Below, in pieces: positions 6,168 to 14,358 of a stretch of 64,000 nt of DNA (position 1 is its first letter; each line of letters begins with the position of its first letter). The DNA is from DATAPD01 sp036265385 (lineage in GTDB: Bacteria > Acidobacteriota > Terriglobia > Terriglobales > Acidobacteriaceae), in NCBI GenBank assembly GCA_036265385.1, contig DATAPD010000032.1, forward strand, positions 131,367-195,366. The letters run 5' to 3'. The notes under the pieces were generated by a model, which saw nothing but the letters and a program-made list of their open reading frames with translations, did not search any database and had not been told where the DNA came from. The position numbers and the translations under genes were made by a program.

Positions 6168-8675
6168 TTATTTCCTTCCAAGAATCCGGATGCGTCCCGT
6201 AAATGAGCGACCGGTGAATCCACTTAAAGTAAGGAACTGTGGTGAGTCGACGTTGTTGTTTACGAAGCCGTAGTTCTTGTGGGCGGTGACATTATCAAAG
6301 CCTCCGCGGACGGCCCAATAAAAGCCGAAAGCATGGAACCTTTTCTCCAAGTGTGTATTCAACGTGAAATAAGCGGGGAAGCGCATGAATGTCGGAATCT
6401 TTTCGGTGCCCGGTAGCGATGCAAGTTGTTGCTGATTGTCTACCAGGTAAAAGGGGAAACCCGTGCGCGATTCCATTGAGTATCCGAAGTCGAAGCCTTT
6501 GATCAACGGTAGAAATCCCCACGACAGAAAGCGGTTCGGTGCGTCCCAACCGTAAGGGCCAGGCCGTTGCGTGCTGAAGATAGGATTGTCGACGTTGAAA
6601 TCGAGAACCTGTGTGGAGTAAGTCTTGGAGCGGATGTATGAGGCCATCACAGTGTGTCCCTTTTCGAAGACCCGGCGAAGCTTAATCTCGAAGGAATCGA
6701 AGCGATCTTCGCGCCCATTCTGAAGCTGAAAAGTTGCAAGGTAGTTCTCAACACCGGGAGGACCAAGCTCGACCGGATTGATCCAATTGAATGCCAGCCC
6801 ATTCGAACCTCGCCTCTGAATGAACTCGGACTTGAAGTAGATTTGCCAGGGAAGTTTCTGCTCGAGACCTACGCTCCAATTGACATAACGAGGAGCTTCC
6901 ACGCTCGAACGATTGACCGTGAAAATCGAAGACACCGGACCGGAGGTCAAGGCCCCAGCCGAATCATAAAAAAAGTCTGTGCGTCCTCCCGCCTCTGGGC
7001 GAGCGAACAGGAACAGGGGCGTGGCGTCATAAAATACACCAATCCCAGCAGAGAGTTTTGTGTTTCCCGATTCCCTTAACGCGTAAGTTCCAGCCAATCG
7101 AGGCGAGAACAGTGGATCACGAACGAGTTCATCCCAATCGAAGCGCAGGCCAGCCTCGACTAAAAGGCGGTTCGTGACAAGCCATCGGTCCTGCGCATAG
7201 GCGCTCAATTCCGCATCGTGAATTTCGCCGAGTGATGGTCCGGTGAATTCTGAATAGCGCGAACAAGGCGAGGGAACAATCGTTTGACATCCGCTCGGCG
7301 GGAGCGGTTCGACATCTCGCAAGTAAGAAATCGTTTGTCTTTGAAAGTTGAAATCGTATCGCAAGCGGTCGAGATCAACTCCGACTTTGAACTGATGATT
7401 GCCGTGCCACACCTGCGGCTTGAAAGAAAGATTCGCATAGATCTGCCATCGGTCGGCCTGGGTATGTGCCCGCAGATAGTAGTTGCCTCCGGCCGTATCC
7501 GGATTGATGAAGTACGGTTCCGTGCCACGCGGGTTCTGATCAAGATCGTAACGATTGAATGCGAAGCCGGTTTCGAGCAATCGGCCACTCGGGAAATAGT
7601 ATTGATCCTTTAGACTCGCCAGATACATGGGTTCAGTTACAGCGGGCGTGGAAAGAGGAGGATTTTGGAGAGACATACCGGCGTGCTGATCGTGGTCATA
7701 ATTGAAATTCACACTTGAGATAAGAATGTTCCGAGATGTGGTATTGGCTTGCAATTTGAAAAGATTGCCCACGCGCCAGTAAACGTCATGGTTCATTCCA
7801 GGGGGTAGCTGTTTTTCGATGATGTTGGCATACTCCGCATCGGCAGCTTCATAGAACCAGATGCGACCTTTGCGAATAGGGCCAGAGAATGTGAGGCGAG
7901 GATTAACTTTATCGAGCACCGGACCATTCCTGTTCTGGAGGGAGGGAATAAAATCCGTCACTGCAAAGCGAAAATGGTCGTCACCATTAGCAGTGTTCAG
8001 TTCAAGCACTCCGCCAGAGCTCTTCCCGTATTGCGCTGCGATGCGGCTGGTCTGAACATTGATGGACCGGAACGCATCGGTTGAAACTCGCAAAAGGAGT
8101 TGCCCATTCGCGGGTTGAGTGACATCTGAACCATCGAACAACACTCGCGTTTGATAGGTCTCGGCGCCAGTGATGTGCGGCTGTCTGAAGATGTCCTCCA
8201 CTACTTGTGGAACGTAGTTCAAGACATTTCGATAATCGCGGGTGACAGGGTAAGGAAGATTCAGTACATCAACACCGCTTATTTGTTCCTGTGAAACGAT
8301 CTGCTCCGGGTTGATTGCAGGCTGGGATTCAACAACATTGACGACTTCGCGCACCTCCTGCACATGGACCAACGTGAACTCGACATTCGCGTTTGGGTCA
8401 AACTGGACGTCGTTAGCCGTTGCCGAATAAAACCCTTCTCTCTCGACTTTAACCTTGTATGGTCCGGTACTGCCCATGAAAAAGTCGCATCTGCCGCTAG
8501 CAACAGTCTGACATCGGGAATCTGCTCCTTGAGTGTTGGTAACCGCCACTCGCGCGTCCGAGACCGGGACATTATTTTCATCCACGACCTTGATCGTAAT
8601 TTGGCGCGGGGATTGAGCCTGCACAACCGGTGAGACCAAAAAAATCCAGCAGCACCAGAGGACAATTCGCTTCAT
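6168..8675 (-). CDS. TonB-dependent receptor with N-terminal carboxypeptidase-regulatory-like domain (Oar type)
   Basis: 835 residues. It has a signal peptide (IVLWCCWIFLVSPVVQAQ), then a CarbopepD_reg domain at about residues 25-110 (ITIKVVDENNVPVSDARVAV ... YKVKVEREGFY). A plug-like region (TRVLFDGSDVTQPANGQLLL, AAQYGKSSGGVLELNTANG) and a long outer-membrane beta-barrel follow, ending GRIRILGRK with the expected terminal aromatic/basic pattern. This is the plan of acidobacterial Oar-like receptors that take up or bind large substrates; the substrate is unknown. It lies between attC-like palindromes but is about five times longer than the other genes of the array, and its downstream palindrome has only one arm. 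The length is full, with no frameshift seen. Confidence 0.9.
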   Translation of the reverse strand: MKRIVLWCCWIFLVSPVVQAQSPRQITIKVVDENNVPVSDARVAVTNTQGADSRCQTVASGRCDFFMGSTGPYKVKVEREGFYSATANDVQFDPNANVEFTLVHVQEVREVVNVVESQPAINPEQIVSQEQISGVDVLNLPYPVTRDYRNVLNYVPQVVEDIFRQPHITGAETYQTRVLFDGSDVTQPANGQLLLRVSTDAFRSINVQTSRIAAQYGKSSGGVLELNTANGDDHFRFAVTDFIPSLQNRNGPVLDKVNPRLTFSGPIRKGRIWFYEAADAEYANIIEKQLPPGMNHDVYWRVGNLFKLQANTTSRNILISSVNFNYDHDQHAGMSLQNPPLSTPAVTEPMYLASLKDQYYFPSGRLLETGFAFNRYDLDQNPRGTEPYFINPDTAGGNYYLRAHTQADRWQIYANLSFKPQVWHGNHQFKVGVDLDRLRYDFNFQRQTISYLRDVEPLPPSGCQTIVPSPCSRYSEFTGPSLGEIHDAELSAYAQDRWLVTNRLLVEAGLRFDWDELVRDPLFSPRLAGTYALRESGNTKLSAGIGVFYDATPLFLFARPEAGGRTDFFYDSAGALTSGPVSSIFTVNRSSVEAPRYVNWSVGLEQKLPWQIYFKSEFIQRRGSNGLAFNWINPVELGPPGVENYLATFQLQNGREDRFDSFEIKLRRVFEKGHTVMASYIRSKTYSTQVLDFNVDNPIFSTQRPGPYGWDAPNRFLSWGFLPLIKGFDFGYSMESRTGFPFYLVDNQQQLASLPGTEKIPTFMRFPAYFTLNTHLEKRFHAFGFYWAVRGGFDNVTAHKNYGFVNNNVDSPQFLTLSGFTGRSFTGRIRILGRK

Positions 8676-8838
8676 AGGATCAGCACAAGGCTGGCCACGA
8701 ACGACACCGCACTATTGTCGCTCATTTCGGACACACCGGACGCGTACCGGGGAGAGCCTGGTTCGTAGCTCTGCATTCATTCAACCCAGCAGCTTAAACA
8801 ATTTCTCGCTTGCGAAGTGATAAGCGAGCGCATGACAG

Positions 8839-8924
8839 TGTTGTAATCAGGGCGATTACACTCATGGATGACGCCTGGGTGGATCGGGCAGGTCAATGAT
8901 TGTAATGGCGATGTTATGCCAACT
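8839..8924 (-). repeat. attC-like palindrome, site E
   Basis: Both arms are present: GGCGATTACACTCATGGATG and GGTCAATGATTGTAATGGCG. On the minus strand GTTGGCATAAC opens the site. The TAA stop codon of the 8914-9318 gene lies inside it, as is common for integron attC sites. Confidence 0.6.
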
Positions 8925-9318
8925 CGTTTCTTGGTGACTTTTTCGCGCTTGTATTTTCAAGAAGCTTTCGGTTAAGAAACTCTTCCAAAGCATGATAGCT
9001 CTCATTGTTTGGAAGAAAGGCGGGCAGAATCTTAAAAGCCTGCTCTTCGGTCGCTACGTTGAGCACAAATCTGTATTCGTACGGGCGCATATAGTGCCGC
9101 CAAATGCGCCTAATGCTTTTGTACTCGATCCTTGCTGTCCTCATCGAGAACGGACCTACTGGAAGTACCATGCTGTCGTGATCGAGTAATAGGTAGCGTT
9201 CACCCCAAATCCGGCGCACAGCAAAAATCAATGACCACGCGATGGCTAAAACCAAGTTTGAACCCAGTAGGAATGTGTCCCGGGGGGAGCCAATCAACAG
9301 CGATCCACAGAACGCCAC
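8914..9318 (-). CDS. Small membrane protein, candidate cassette gene with probable frameshift near its 5' end
   Basis: 134 residues from a GTG at 9318. Residues 1-38 hold one or two helices (GSNLVLAIAWSLIFAV); the rest is a soluble domain with YLLLDHDSMVLPVG and RIEYKSIRRIWRHYMRPYEY, reminiscent of small PH-like membrane-anchored domains. The adjacent frame from an ATG at 9382 reads MEVPHQYPYNPPVSLIFLSF GGGV, which joins naturally to the helix of this frame if one base is gained or lost in the G-rich stretch around 9313-9322. The original gene was therefore probably about 155 residues from 9382, and either a frameshift or a base error now splits it. The stop codon lies inside palindrome E. 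Confidence 0.55.
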   Translation of the reverse strand: MAFCGSLLIGSPRDTFLLGSNLVLAIAWSLIFAVRRIWGERYLLLDHDSMVLPVGPFSMRTARIEYKSIRRIWRHYMRPYEYRFVLNVATEEQAFKILPAFLPNNESYHALEEFLNRKLLENTSAKKSPRNELA

Positions 9319-9416
9319 CGCCGAAAGACAAAAAGATAAGCGACACTGGCGGATTGTACGGATACTGATGCGGCACTTCCATTCAATTGGTGTAGCACGG
9401 AAGGGAGAGAGTGACT

Positions 9417-9501
9417 AGATAACGGACGTAAACAGGCGATTTCACTTATTGACTTGGGCAGAGTGATCCTGACAGCTTAATGAGTGTAATGGCGAAATGA
9501 G
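9417..9501 (-). repeat. attC-like palindrome, site F
   Basis: Arms AGGCGATTTCACTTATTGAC and CTTAATGAGTGTAATGGCG. On the minus strand it ends CGCCTGTTTACG, with GTT at the position of an attC R' core but only partly matching GTTRRRY. It lies a few bases beyond the stop of the 9505 gene. Confidence 0.55.
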
Positions 9502-9504
9502 TTT

Positions 9505-9885
9505 TTATTTTTGTGGTGGGTAAGCTGGTGGGAACGGAACCGGATCGCGAAAGGCTTGATTCCAAGTTCTCACACCGTGAAAGCAGCCAACCAGTACAGA
9601 TAAGAACAAGAGCTTCACAATTGAGAAGCCCACTCCGGGAGAGTCGTGATCTAAAACGCCAGCAACAGTCATTGCCAATCCAAACATAAGTCCATAGCCA
9701 GCCACTCCAAAGATCAGAATGTACCGAAACTTACCCATTTGCTTTATACGTTCTCGCCTGCGGACGGACTCCTCGGCCTGAATGCTGAAAGCTACGATAC
9801 CGAACGCACGAAGCAATAATGCCCAAATTGCCAGCCATGCAAGGCCGACCACTATTCCGCCGACAATGGAGATAAACCAGTGCAC
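9505..9885 (-). CDS. Three-helix membrane protein, candidate cassette gene
   Basis: 126 residues. Hydrophobic segments are at about residues 4-34 (ISIVGGIVVGLAWLAIWALL), 54-77 (YILIFGVAGYGLMFGLAMTV) and 88-102 (VKLLFLSVLVGCF), with a charged loop ESVRRRERIKQMGKF between the first two and a Pro-rich tail ending FPPAYPPQK. No family recognised. It sits between palindromes F and G. Likely inner-membrane; function unknown. Confidence 0.6.
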   Translation of the reverse strand: MHWFISIVGGIVVGLAWLAIWALLLRAFGIVAFSIQAEESVRRRERIKQMGKFRYILIFGVAGYGLMFGLAMTVAGVLDHDSPGVGFSIVKLLFLSVLVGCFHGVRTWNQAFRDPVPFPPAYPPQK

Positions 9886-9917
9886 ACCGAGATTTTACTC
9901 TTCACACTAAACCTCAG

Positions 9918-10000
9918 TTGATGGAAGGACGCGTTAGCACTCATTGACCTGTCACATGCGGTTTTGGCGTCCAGGAGTGTAATGGCGATTTAACAACAAT
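9918..10000 (-). repeat. attC-like palindrome, site G
   Basis: Arms GCGTTAGCACTCATTGACC and AGGAGTGTAATGGCGATTTAA, with the loop between. An outer GTTG (left) and CAAC (right) extend the dyad. It lies just downstream of the 10020-10520 gene on its strand. Confidence 0.55.
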
Positions 10001-10019
10001 CCGACGGTGCGGCTTGAAA

Positions 10020-10520
10020 TTAGCTCTTCTTTTCAAACTGGACGGCGTCACCGGAATCAGGGTCTCCAATCGTGACGTGGAGCTTGTAAGGCGGCTTCTT
10101 CCCATACAACACGAGTTCATAGCCAAAATCGCCCTTACATACATTGTTCGCTTCTTCGTTGACGATGCTTGCAATCACAACCCAAAAATCGCCGTTCTTG
10201 ACAAGACGCCATGTTCCCTGTCCCGTTACGGAGCATGCGGCTTCACCGCGATACTCCTCTGGTACATGTGTAAACCGTGCTTTGTGATCCGGCGATAGCA
10301 TGATCTCCGCCGTATGGTTCACGGGAAGCGTGCCGTGATGCATTGGCAGCTGAATGTTCCGTTTCTGCGAGTCCGAATCAACAATATACGTACCGACCAC
10401 ATCCTTGTCGGCAGGCTTTTCTGTAAGGAATTTATCAGCCCAAGGATCGTATTGACATGCAACGAGTAGCACGCAGGCAAACGTCAGGATCGAAAGCGCA
10501 CTTCGGTTCACGATACTCAC
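10020..10520 (-). CDS. Lipoprotein of unknown function, candidate cassette gene
   Basis: 166 residues with a lipoprotein signal peptide: the hydrophobic stretch ILTFACVLLVAC gives a lipobox (LVAC) and lipidation at Cys22. The mature part has DVVGTYIVDSD near the start, then MLSPDHKARFTHVPEEYRG, a CSVTGQGTWRL segment and a C-terminal KLHVTIGDPDSGDAVQFEKK. The GTY...GTWRL pattern resembles small lipocalin-like or META-like beta-barrels, but this is only a structural guess. First gene of the minus-strand array, with a degenerate palindrome (site H) upstream. Confidence 0.65.
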   Translation of the reverse strand: MSIVNRSALSILTFACVLLVACQYDPWADKFLTEKPADKDVVGTYIVDSDSQKRNIQLPMHHGTLPVNHTAEIMLSPDHKARFTHVPEEYRGEAACSVTGQGTWRLVKNGDFWVVIASIVNEEANNVCKGDFGYELVLYGKKPPYKLHVTIGDPDSGDAVQFEKKS

Positions 10521-10548
10521 TTTAACGCTGGAGAGGTTTACCGCAAAG

Positions 10549-10640
10549 ATTACTGTTGTTAACAGGCGATTACACTCATTGACTTGACCGTCCCATTGAG
10601 GTTCGAAAAGCCCGCGCTAAACCAACATAACCTCACGCTT
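10549..10640 (-). repeat. Degenerate attC-like palindrome, site H
   Basis: One arm is well kept (CTGTTGTTAACAGGCGATTA, then CACTCATTGAC), with GTTAACA at the core position on the minus strand. The second arm (CCCATTGAG ... CGCGCTAAACCAAC) is weak. It marks the upstream end of the array. No integrase gene follows; the next gene is an OmpA-like protein on the other strand. Confidence 0.45.
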
Positions 10641-10846
10641 CCTTTCCTGCACCCTGCAACAGCCGCCCCCGACTTCGTAGTTTGCGACACAAGTTAAAGC
10701 AATCAACAGGCTGCTTTTTTCATTTGGAGAAAAGGTGAAAAGCAAGGCACCCGCCTTTGCTTTTGTTGGCACAAATTTCCCGTCTGCGACTAAGATGGTC
10801 GTCCGAAAAAATCCACAACTAAATGTGCATAGGGGTGTGGCGTCGT

Positions 10847-12388
10847 ATGCGAATTAAAACTCTTGGAGCTCTCTTCCTAGTGATGTACCTCTGCGCTGTA
10901 GTCCTCGCGCAAAACTCGCAATCCAGCAACGCAGTCATCAATATCAACGTTTCCCGCACTATCCAGACCGTAAATTATTGGGCACGCGGATCAACCAAGG
11001 TCGACTTCGTCGGCACCGCGCTGATGCCACGGGCCGAAGGCACAGCGAAAGTTGAAAGCAAAAGCGGCGCTCTCGCGATCGACGCCGAGTTCAAAAGCTT
11101 CGAGTCAGCTACGACATTCGGCACTCCGTACCTTGTCTACGTGCTGTGGGCGATTACGCCTGAAGGTCGCGTGGCCAGCCTGGGCCAGGTTCCCATCAAA
11201 GATGGCAAAGCCAAAATCTCCGTTACGACAAAACTGCAAACTTTCGGCATGATTGTGACCGCCGAACCTTATTTCGCAGTCACCTACCCCAGCGACGAAG
11301 TCGTGCTTGAGAACAAGGTGCGCAGCGACACAAAAGGCGCAGTTAATACTGTCGATGCCCGCTTCGAACTTCTGCAGCGTGGACGCTACAACGCCGCGAA
11401 CCTGCCAGCTATTCAGATCGATCCCAACGTCTCGCTTGATCTCTACCAGGCGCAGAATGCAGTTAATATCGCGAAGAGTCAGCAAGCCGACAAGTACGCT
11501 CCGGAAGCATTCGCCAAAGCCACGCAAGCCCTGGCACAGGCGGAGGACTACCAGAAACGCAAGCAGCGGAACGCGGTTCCAACTGCTGCCCGCAACGCTG
11601 TCCAGGCAGCTGAGGACGCGCGCACGATTTCGGTTCGCCGGCAGGAAGAAGAAAAACTTGCAGCCGAGCAGAAAGCATCGGCCGAAGCCCAGGCTCAAGC
11701 CAAAGCGGCGCAGGAAGCCGAAGCTGCTCGTCGGCAACAAGCGGAGTTAGAAGCTGCTCAGTCGGCCGCCGCAAAAGCGCAGGCTGATGCAGCTCGAGCC
11801 CAAGCTGAAGCCGCTGCCGCAAAAGATGCTGAAGCACGCGCCCGAGCCGAGGCTGCGCAGAAGTCAGCAGAAGCCGCTCAGCAGTCGGCAATGGAGCAGG
11901 CGGCGCAACAAAAGGAAGCCGCCGAGCGTGCCGAACGTGAGAAGCAGGAGCTTCGTGCTCGTCTGCTCGAGCAATTCAATCGCGTACTTCCCACCACCGA
12001 CACTCCGCGCGGACTCGTCGTCAACATGGGAGACGTTCTCTTCGATACGGGCAAAGCCGACTTACGCTCTGCCGCGCGCGAGGCGCTCGCCAAGCTTTCG
12101 GGTATTGTCCTCAACTATCCCACTCTGCATCTGAACATCGAAGGACACACCGACAGCACCGGAACAGAAGAGTTCAACCAGAAACTCTCCGAGATGCGGG
12201 CCAATAACGTGCGCGATTACCTCGTGAGCCAAGGCCTTGCCGCCGATTCTTTGACCGCGCAAGGATTTGGCCAATCCAATCCCATCGCGGACAACAAGAC
12301 ATCAGCCGGACGCCAAAAGAATCGCCGCGTAGAGATCGTCGTCTCGGGCGAAGTGATCGGGACCAAGATCGGCAGCGTCGGCAACTAA
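10847..12388 (+). CDS. OmpA-family protein with long alanine-rich coiled coil
   Basis: 513 residues from the ATG at 10847, which begins the signal peptide (MRIKTLGALFLVMYLCAVVLAQ); an in-frame ATG at 10823 adds eight residues and is less likely. Residues about 30-190 form a beta-rich domain. Next comes a helical stretch of about 180 residues very rich in Ala, Gln, Glu and Lys (repeats such as EAQAQAKAAQEAEAARRQQA), predicted to be a long coiled coil. The last 120 residues are an OmpA peptidoglycan-binding domain: NIEGHTDSTG, FGQSNPIADN and GRQKNRRVEI are the conserved pieces. It probably links the outer membrane or periplasm to the cell wall. A strong terminator follows at 12411. Confidence 0.9.
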   Translation: MRIKTLGALFLVMYLCAVVLAQNSQSSNAVININVSRTIQTVNYWARGSTKVDFVGTALMPRAEGTAKVESKSGALAIDAEFKSFESATTFGTPYLVYVLWAITPEGRVASLGQVPIKDGKAKISVTTKLQTFGMIVTAEPYFAVTYPSDEVVLENKVRSDTKGAVNTVDARFELLQRGRYNAANLPAIQIDPNVSLDLYQAQNAVNIAKSQQADKYAPEAFAKATQALAQAEDYQKRKQRNAVPTAARNAVQAAEDARTISVRRQEEEKLAAEQKASAEAQAQAKAAQEAEAARRQQAELEAAQSAAAKAQADAARAQAEAAAAKDAEARARAEAAQKSAEAAQQSAMEQAAQQKEAAERAEREKQELRARLLEQFNRVLPTTDTPRGLVVNMGDVLFDTGKADLRSAAREALAKLSGIVLNYPTLHLNIEGHTDSTGTEEFNQKLSEMRANNVRDYLVSQGLAADSLTAQGFGQSNPIADNKTSAGRQKNRRVEIVVSGEVIGTKIGSVGN

Positions 12389-12410
12389 GAATTGTTTTGC
12401 AACAGCAGAT

Positions 12411-12439
12411 GGGCTGCTCTTCGGAGCGGCCCTTTTTTT
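12411..12439 (+). terminator. Rho-independent terminator after the OmpA-family gene
   Basis: Stem GGGCTGCTC / GAGCGGCCC (one G-U pair) with a TTCG tetraloop, followed directly by seven T residues. Confidence 0.85.
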
Positions 12440-12485
12440 GTTCTTTGGTTTCTCTTTCGCTTCGTGGCTCAACCACATCTACTTA

Positions 12486-12639
12486 TCATTCCGACGCGCG
12501 AGCGTAGCGAAACAGGAGAAATCCCTATCACTATCCAGGCAACTCTCACCCCTCGAGCACACTGTGCTCACCCTTCAATGCTTTTGTCATTCCGACACGC
12601 GAGCGTAGCGAAACAGGAGGAATCTCTATCACTATCCAG
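12486..12639. repeat. Pair of 53-bp direct repeats
   Basis: Two copies at 12486-12538 and 12587-12639 differ at only a few positions. Each reads TCATTCCGAC, then GCGAGCGTAGCGAAACAGGA and CTATCACTATCCAG. It belongs to the same broad style as the GTCATCCC repeats (GCGAGCG...GGA.ATC core). Both lie in the gap between the OmpA-like and ABM genes, which holds no other feature. Confidence 0.8.
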
Positions 12640-12732
12640 CCGCCTGAATTCCTATGTAGCGTTTACAAAATGTGACGCCTTCCGCCTAAAACGTCATCCT
12701 AAGGCTGTGGCCTCAGCCCACTAGGAGACAAG

Positions 12733-13032
12733 ATGGCGAATGCGAAAGTTGGACTGCTGGTGATCCTCGAAGCGAAGCCGGGCAAGGAGCAGGAAGTCGA
12801 GAGCTTTCTGCGCGGCGGCTTGGACCTTGTGCAGCAAGAACCCGCAACTCTGCAGTGGTACGGAATTCGCCTGGGCCCATCAAAATTCGGAATTTTCGAT
12901 ACCTTCCCCGACGAGGGTGGCCGCCAGGCGCACCTTGAAGGTCGCGTCGCCGCGGCCCTCATGGCAAATGCCGCTGAGTTGCTGGCGAAAGCGCCATCGA
13001 TCGAAAAGGTCGAAATACTCGCTTCGAAGTAA
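12733..13032 (+). CDS. Antibiotic biosynthesis monooxygenase (ABM) domain protein
   Basis: 99 residues, the usual length of a single ABM ferredoxin-like domain. Recognisable parts are VGLLVILEAKPGKEQEVESF at the N-terminus, PATLQWYGIRLGPSKFGIFD in the middle and GRQAHLEG...ELLAKAPSIEKVEIL at the C-terminus. Members are small cofactor-independent monooxygenases or dimeric heme- or quinone-acting enzymes; the substrate cannot be read here. A ribosome binding site (TAGGAGAC) lies just before the ATG. It stands alone, upstream of the cysteine-cluster/GNAT pair. Confidence 0.8.
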   Translation: MANAKVGLLVILEAKPGKEQEVESFLRGGLDLVQQEPATLQWYGIRLGPSKFGIFDTFPDEGGRQAHLEGRVAAALMANAAELLAKAPSIEKVEILASK

Positions 13033-13089
13033 CTGCAACTCGGCAGCAACGCCCAAGTTGGTCCCAACGCGTTGCGGTATGCTCACCTC

Positions 13090-13707
13090 ATGACCGCGCG
13101 CAGACCAGCAGGCGACAGCAAACTCGTGCAGATCGTGGATCATGCACTTGCGGATGCCGCCGAGCGTGCGGGTGCTTGGCTTGCCTGTCGTCCCGGATGC
13201 ACGCAGTGCTGCGTCGGCGTATTTGCGATCAACCAACTGGATGTCGTCCGCCTGCAACATGGATTGCGAGAGCTTCGCAAATTCAATCCCGCTCGCGCAG
13301 CTGGGATCGTGTCCCGCTCGCGTGCTCAGGTAGCGCGCTTATCTTCCAATTTTCCGGGAAACTCAAAATCGGGGACGCTCGGCCGCACTCCTGCCCTCAT
13401 GGGTCGTTTCGAACAGTTTGCCAATGACGAAGTCTGCCCTGCACTCGATCCGAACTCTGGGTTGTGCGAACTCTACGAATACCGTCCGATGACTTGCCGA
13501 ACCTTTGGTCCACCCGTTCGGTCGGAAGAAGGGCTTGGCGTTTGTGAATTGTGCTTCCAGGGCGCTTCGGATGAAGAAATTGCAAAGTGTGAGATGGTCC
13601 CCGATCCCGATGACCTTGAATCTGAACTCCTCAGGCAAGTTGAGAACACAACCGCGAAGCGCGGTGAAACGATCGTTGCGTGGTGCTTGGCCAAAGAACC
13701 GCTATGA
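13090..13707 (+). CDS. YkgJ-family cysteine cluster protein
   Basis: 205 residues from the ATG at 13090. Cysteine motifs C-R-P-G-C-T-Q-C-C near residue 37 and CPALDPNSGLCELYEYRPMTC in the middle, followed by RTFGPP and VCELCF, are those of the YkgJ/UPF0153 family, thought to bind zinc or an iron-sulfur cluster. Biochemical role unknown; cytoplasmic. The stop overlaps the start of the next gene by ATGA (13704-13707), so the two are translationally coupled. Confidence 0.85.
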   Translation: MTARRPAGDSKLVQIVDHALADAAERAGAWLACRPGCTQCCVGVFAINQLDVVRLQHGLRELRKFNPARAAGIVSRSRAQVARLSSNFPGNSKSGTLGRTPALMGRFEQFANDEVCPALDPNSGLCELYEYRPMTCRTFGPPVRSEEGLGVCELCFQGASDEEIAKCEMVPDPDDLESELLRQVENTTAKRGETIVAWCLAKEPL

Positions 13708-14219
13708 CATCAGACATCACAATTCGCAGGGCAATGCGCACCGACCTGCCCCGCATCACCGAGATATACAACTACTACGTACTCGATACTCCCGTCACGT
13801 TCGACTGCGATCCTTATACGCCCGAACAACGCACTCGCTGGTTTGAACAGTTTGCTCCGACTGGACGCTATCGCCTGCTGGTCGCCGAAAAGGCTGCTTC
13901 GATCGTGGGGTATGCCGGCACAACGCGCTTCCGGCCGAAGGCTGGGTACGACACCACCGTCGAGATGACAATCTATCTCGCACCGGAAGCTGTGGGCCTG
14001 GGTCTCGGCAGCAAGCTCTATTCCGCTCTCTTCAAGGAAGTTCACGGTGAAGACATTCATCGCTTCATGGCTGGATACGCGCTTCCTAATCCAGCGACCG
14101 AAGCATTGCACCGCAAGTTTGGCTTTACCGTCGCTGGAATTTTTAAAGAGAACGGCCGTAAATTCGGGAAGTACTGGGACGTGTGCTGGTCCGAACGCCC
14201 CGGCAATCAAAATACTTGA
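13704..14219 (+). CDS. GNAT acetyltransferase, phosphinothricin/methionine-sulfoximine acyltransferase-like
   Basis: 171 residues. ITIRRAMRTDLPRITEIYNYYV and TPVTFDCDPYTPEQRTRWF match the opening of the Pat/MnaT group, and GLGLGSKLYSALF is the acetyl-CoA pyrophosphate loop (R/Q-x-x-G-x-G/A variant). ALPNPATEALHRKFGFTVAG is the conserved C-terminal segment, and FKENGRKFGKYWDV the family ending. These enzymes N-acetylate amino acid analogues or N-terminal amines; the native substrate is uncertain. Coupled to the cysteine-cluster gene by a 4-bp overlap; the quasi-repeat DNA begins right at its stop. Confidence 0.85.
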   Translation: MTSDITIRRAMRTDLPRITEIYNYYVLDTPVTFDCDPYTPEQRTRWFEQFAPTGRYRLLVAEKAASIVGYAGTTRFRPKAGYDTTVEMTIYLAPEAVGLGLGSKLYSALFKEVHGEDIHRFMAGYALPNPATEALHRKFGFTVAGIFKENGRKFGKYWDVCWSERPGNQNT

Positions 14220-14290
14220 GGCTGAGCGTGAAGCGTAACCTTGAAGCCTGGAGCCTGAGGCCCGAAGCCCGGAGCCTGCATCTCAGGTCT
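14214..14290. repeat. GCCTGGAGCCTGAGGC quasi-repeat tract
   Basis: Imperfect repetition of GAAGCCTGGAGCCTGAGGCC-like units, starting at the stop codon of the GNAT gene. Same family as the tracts at 15160, 15349, 24437, 24645, 29171 and 52914. Confidence 0.7.
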
Positions 14291-14358
14291 CCCTTTCGTA
14301 ACTCGAATCCACGACGGGTGCTTTCTATACTCAACTGGTAAAGCTTGGGAGTATCCCG

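Noticed and set aside
4281..10640. Reading the palindromes as transposon (MITE) ends or CRISPR repeats.
   Set aside because: Loops vary in sequence and length and there is no target-site duplication or regular spacer length; the position at each stop codon fits attC-like sites better.
11105..11740. Minus-strand open frame of 211 codons within the OmpA-like gene.
   Set aside because: Shadow of the alanine-rich coiled-coil region; no start signal or motif.
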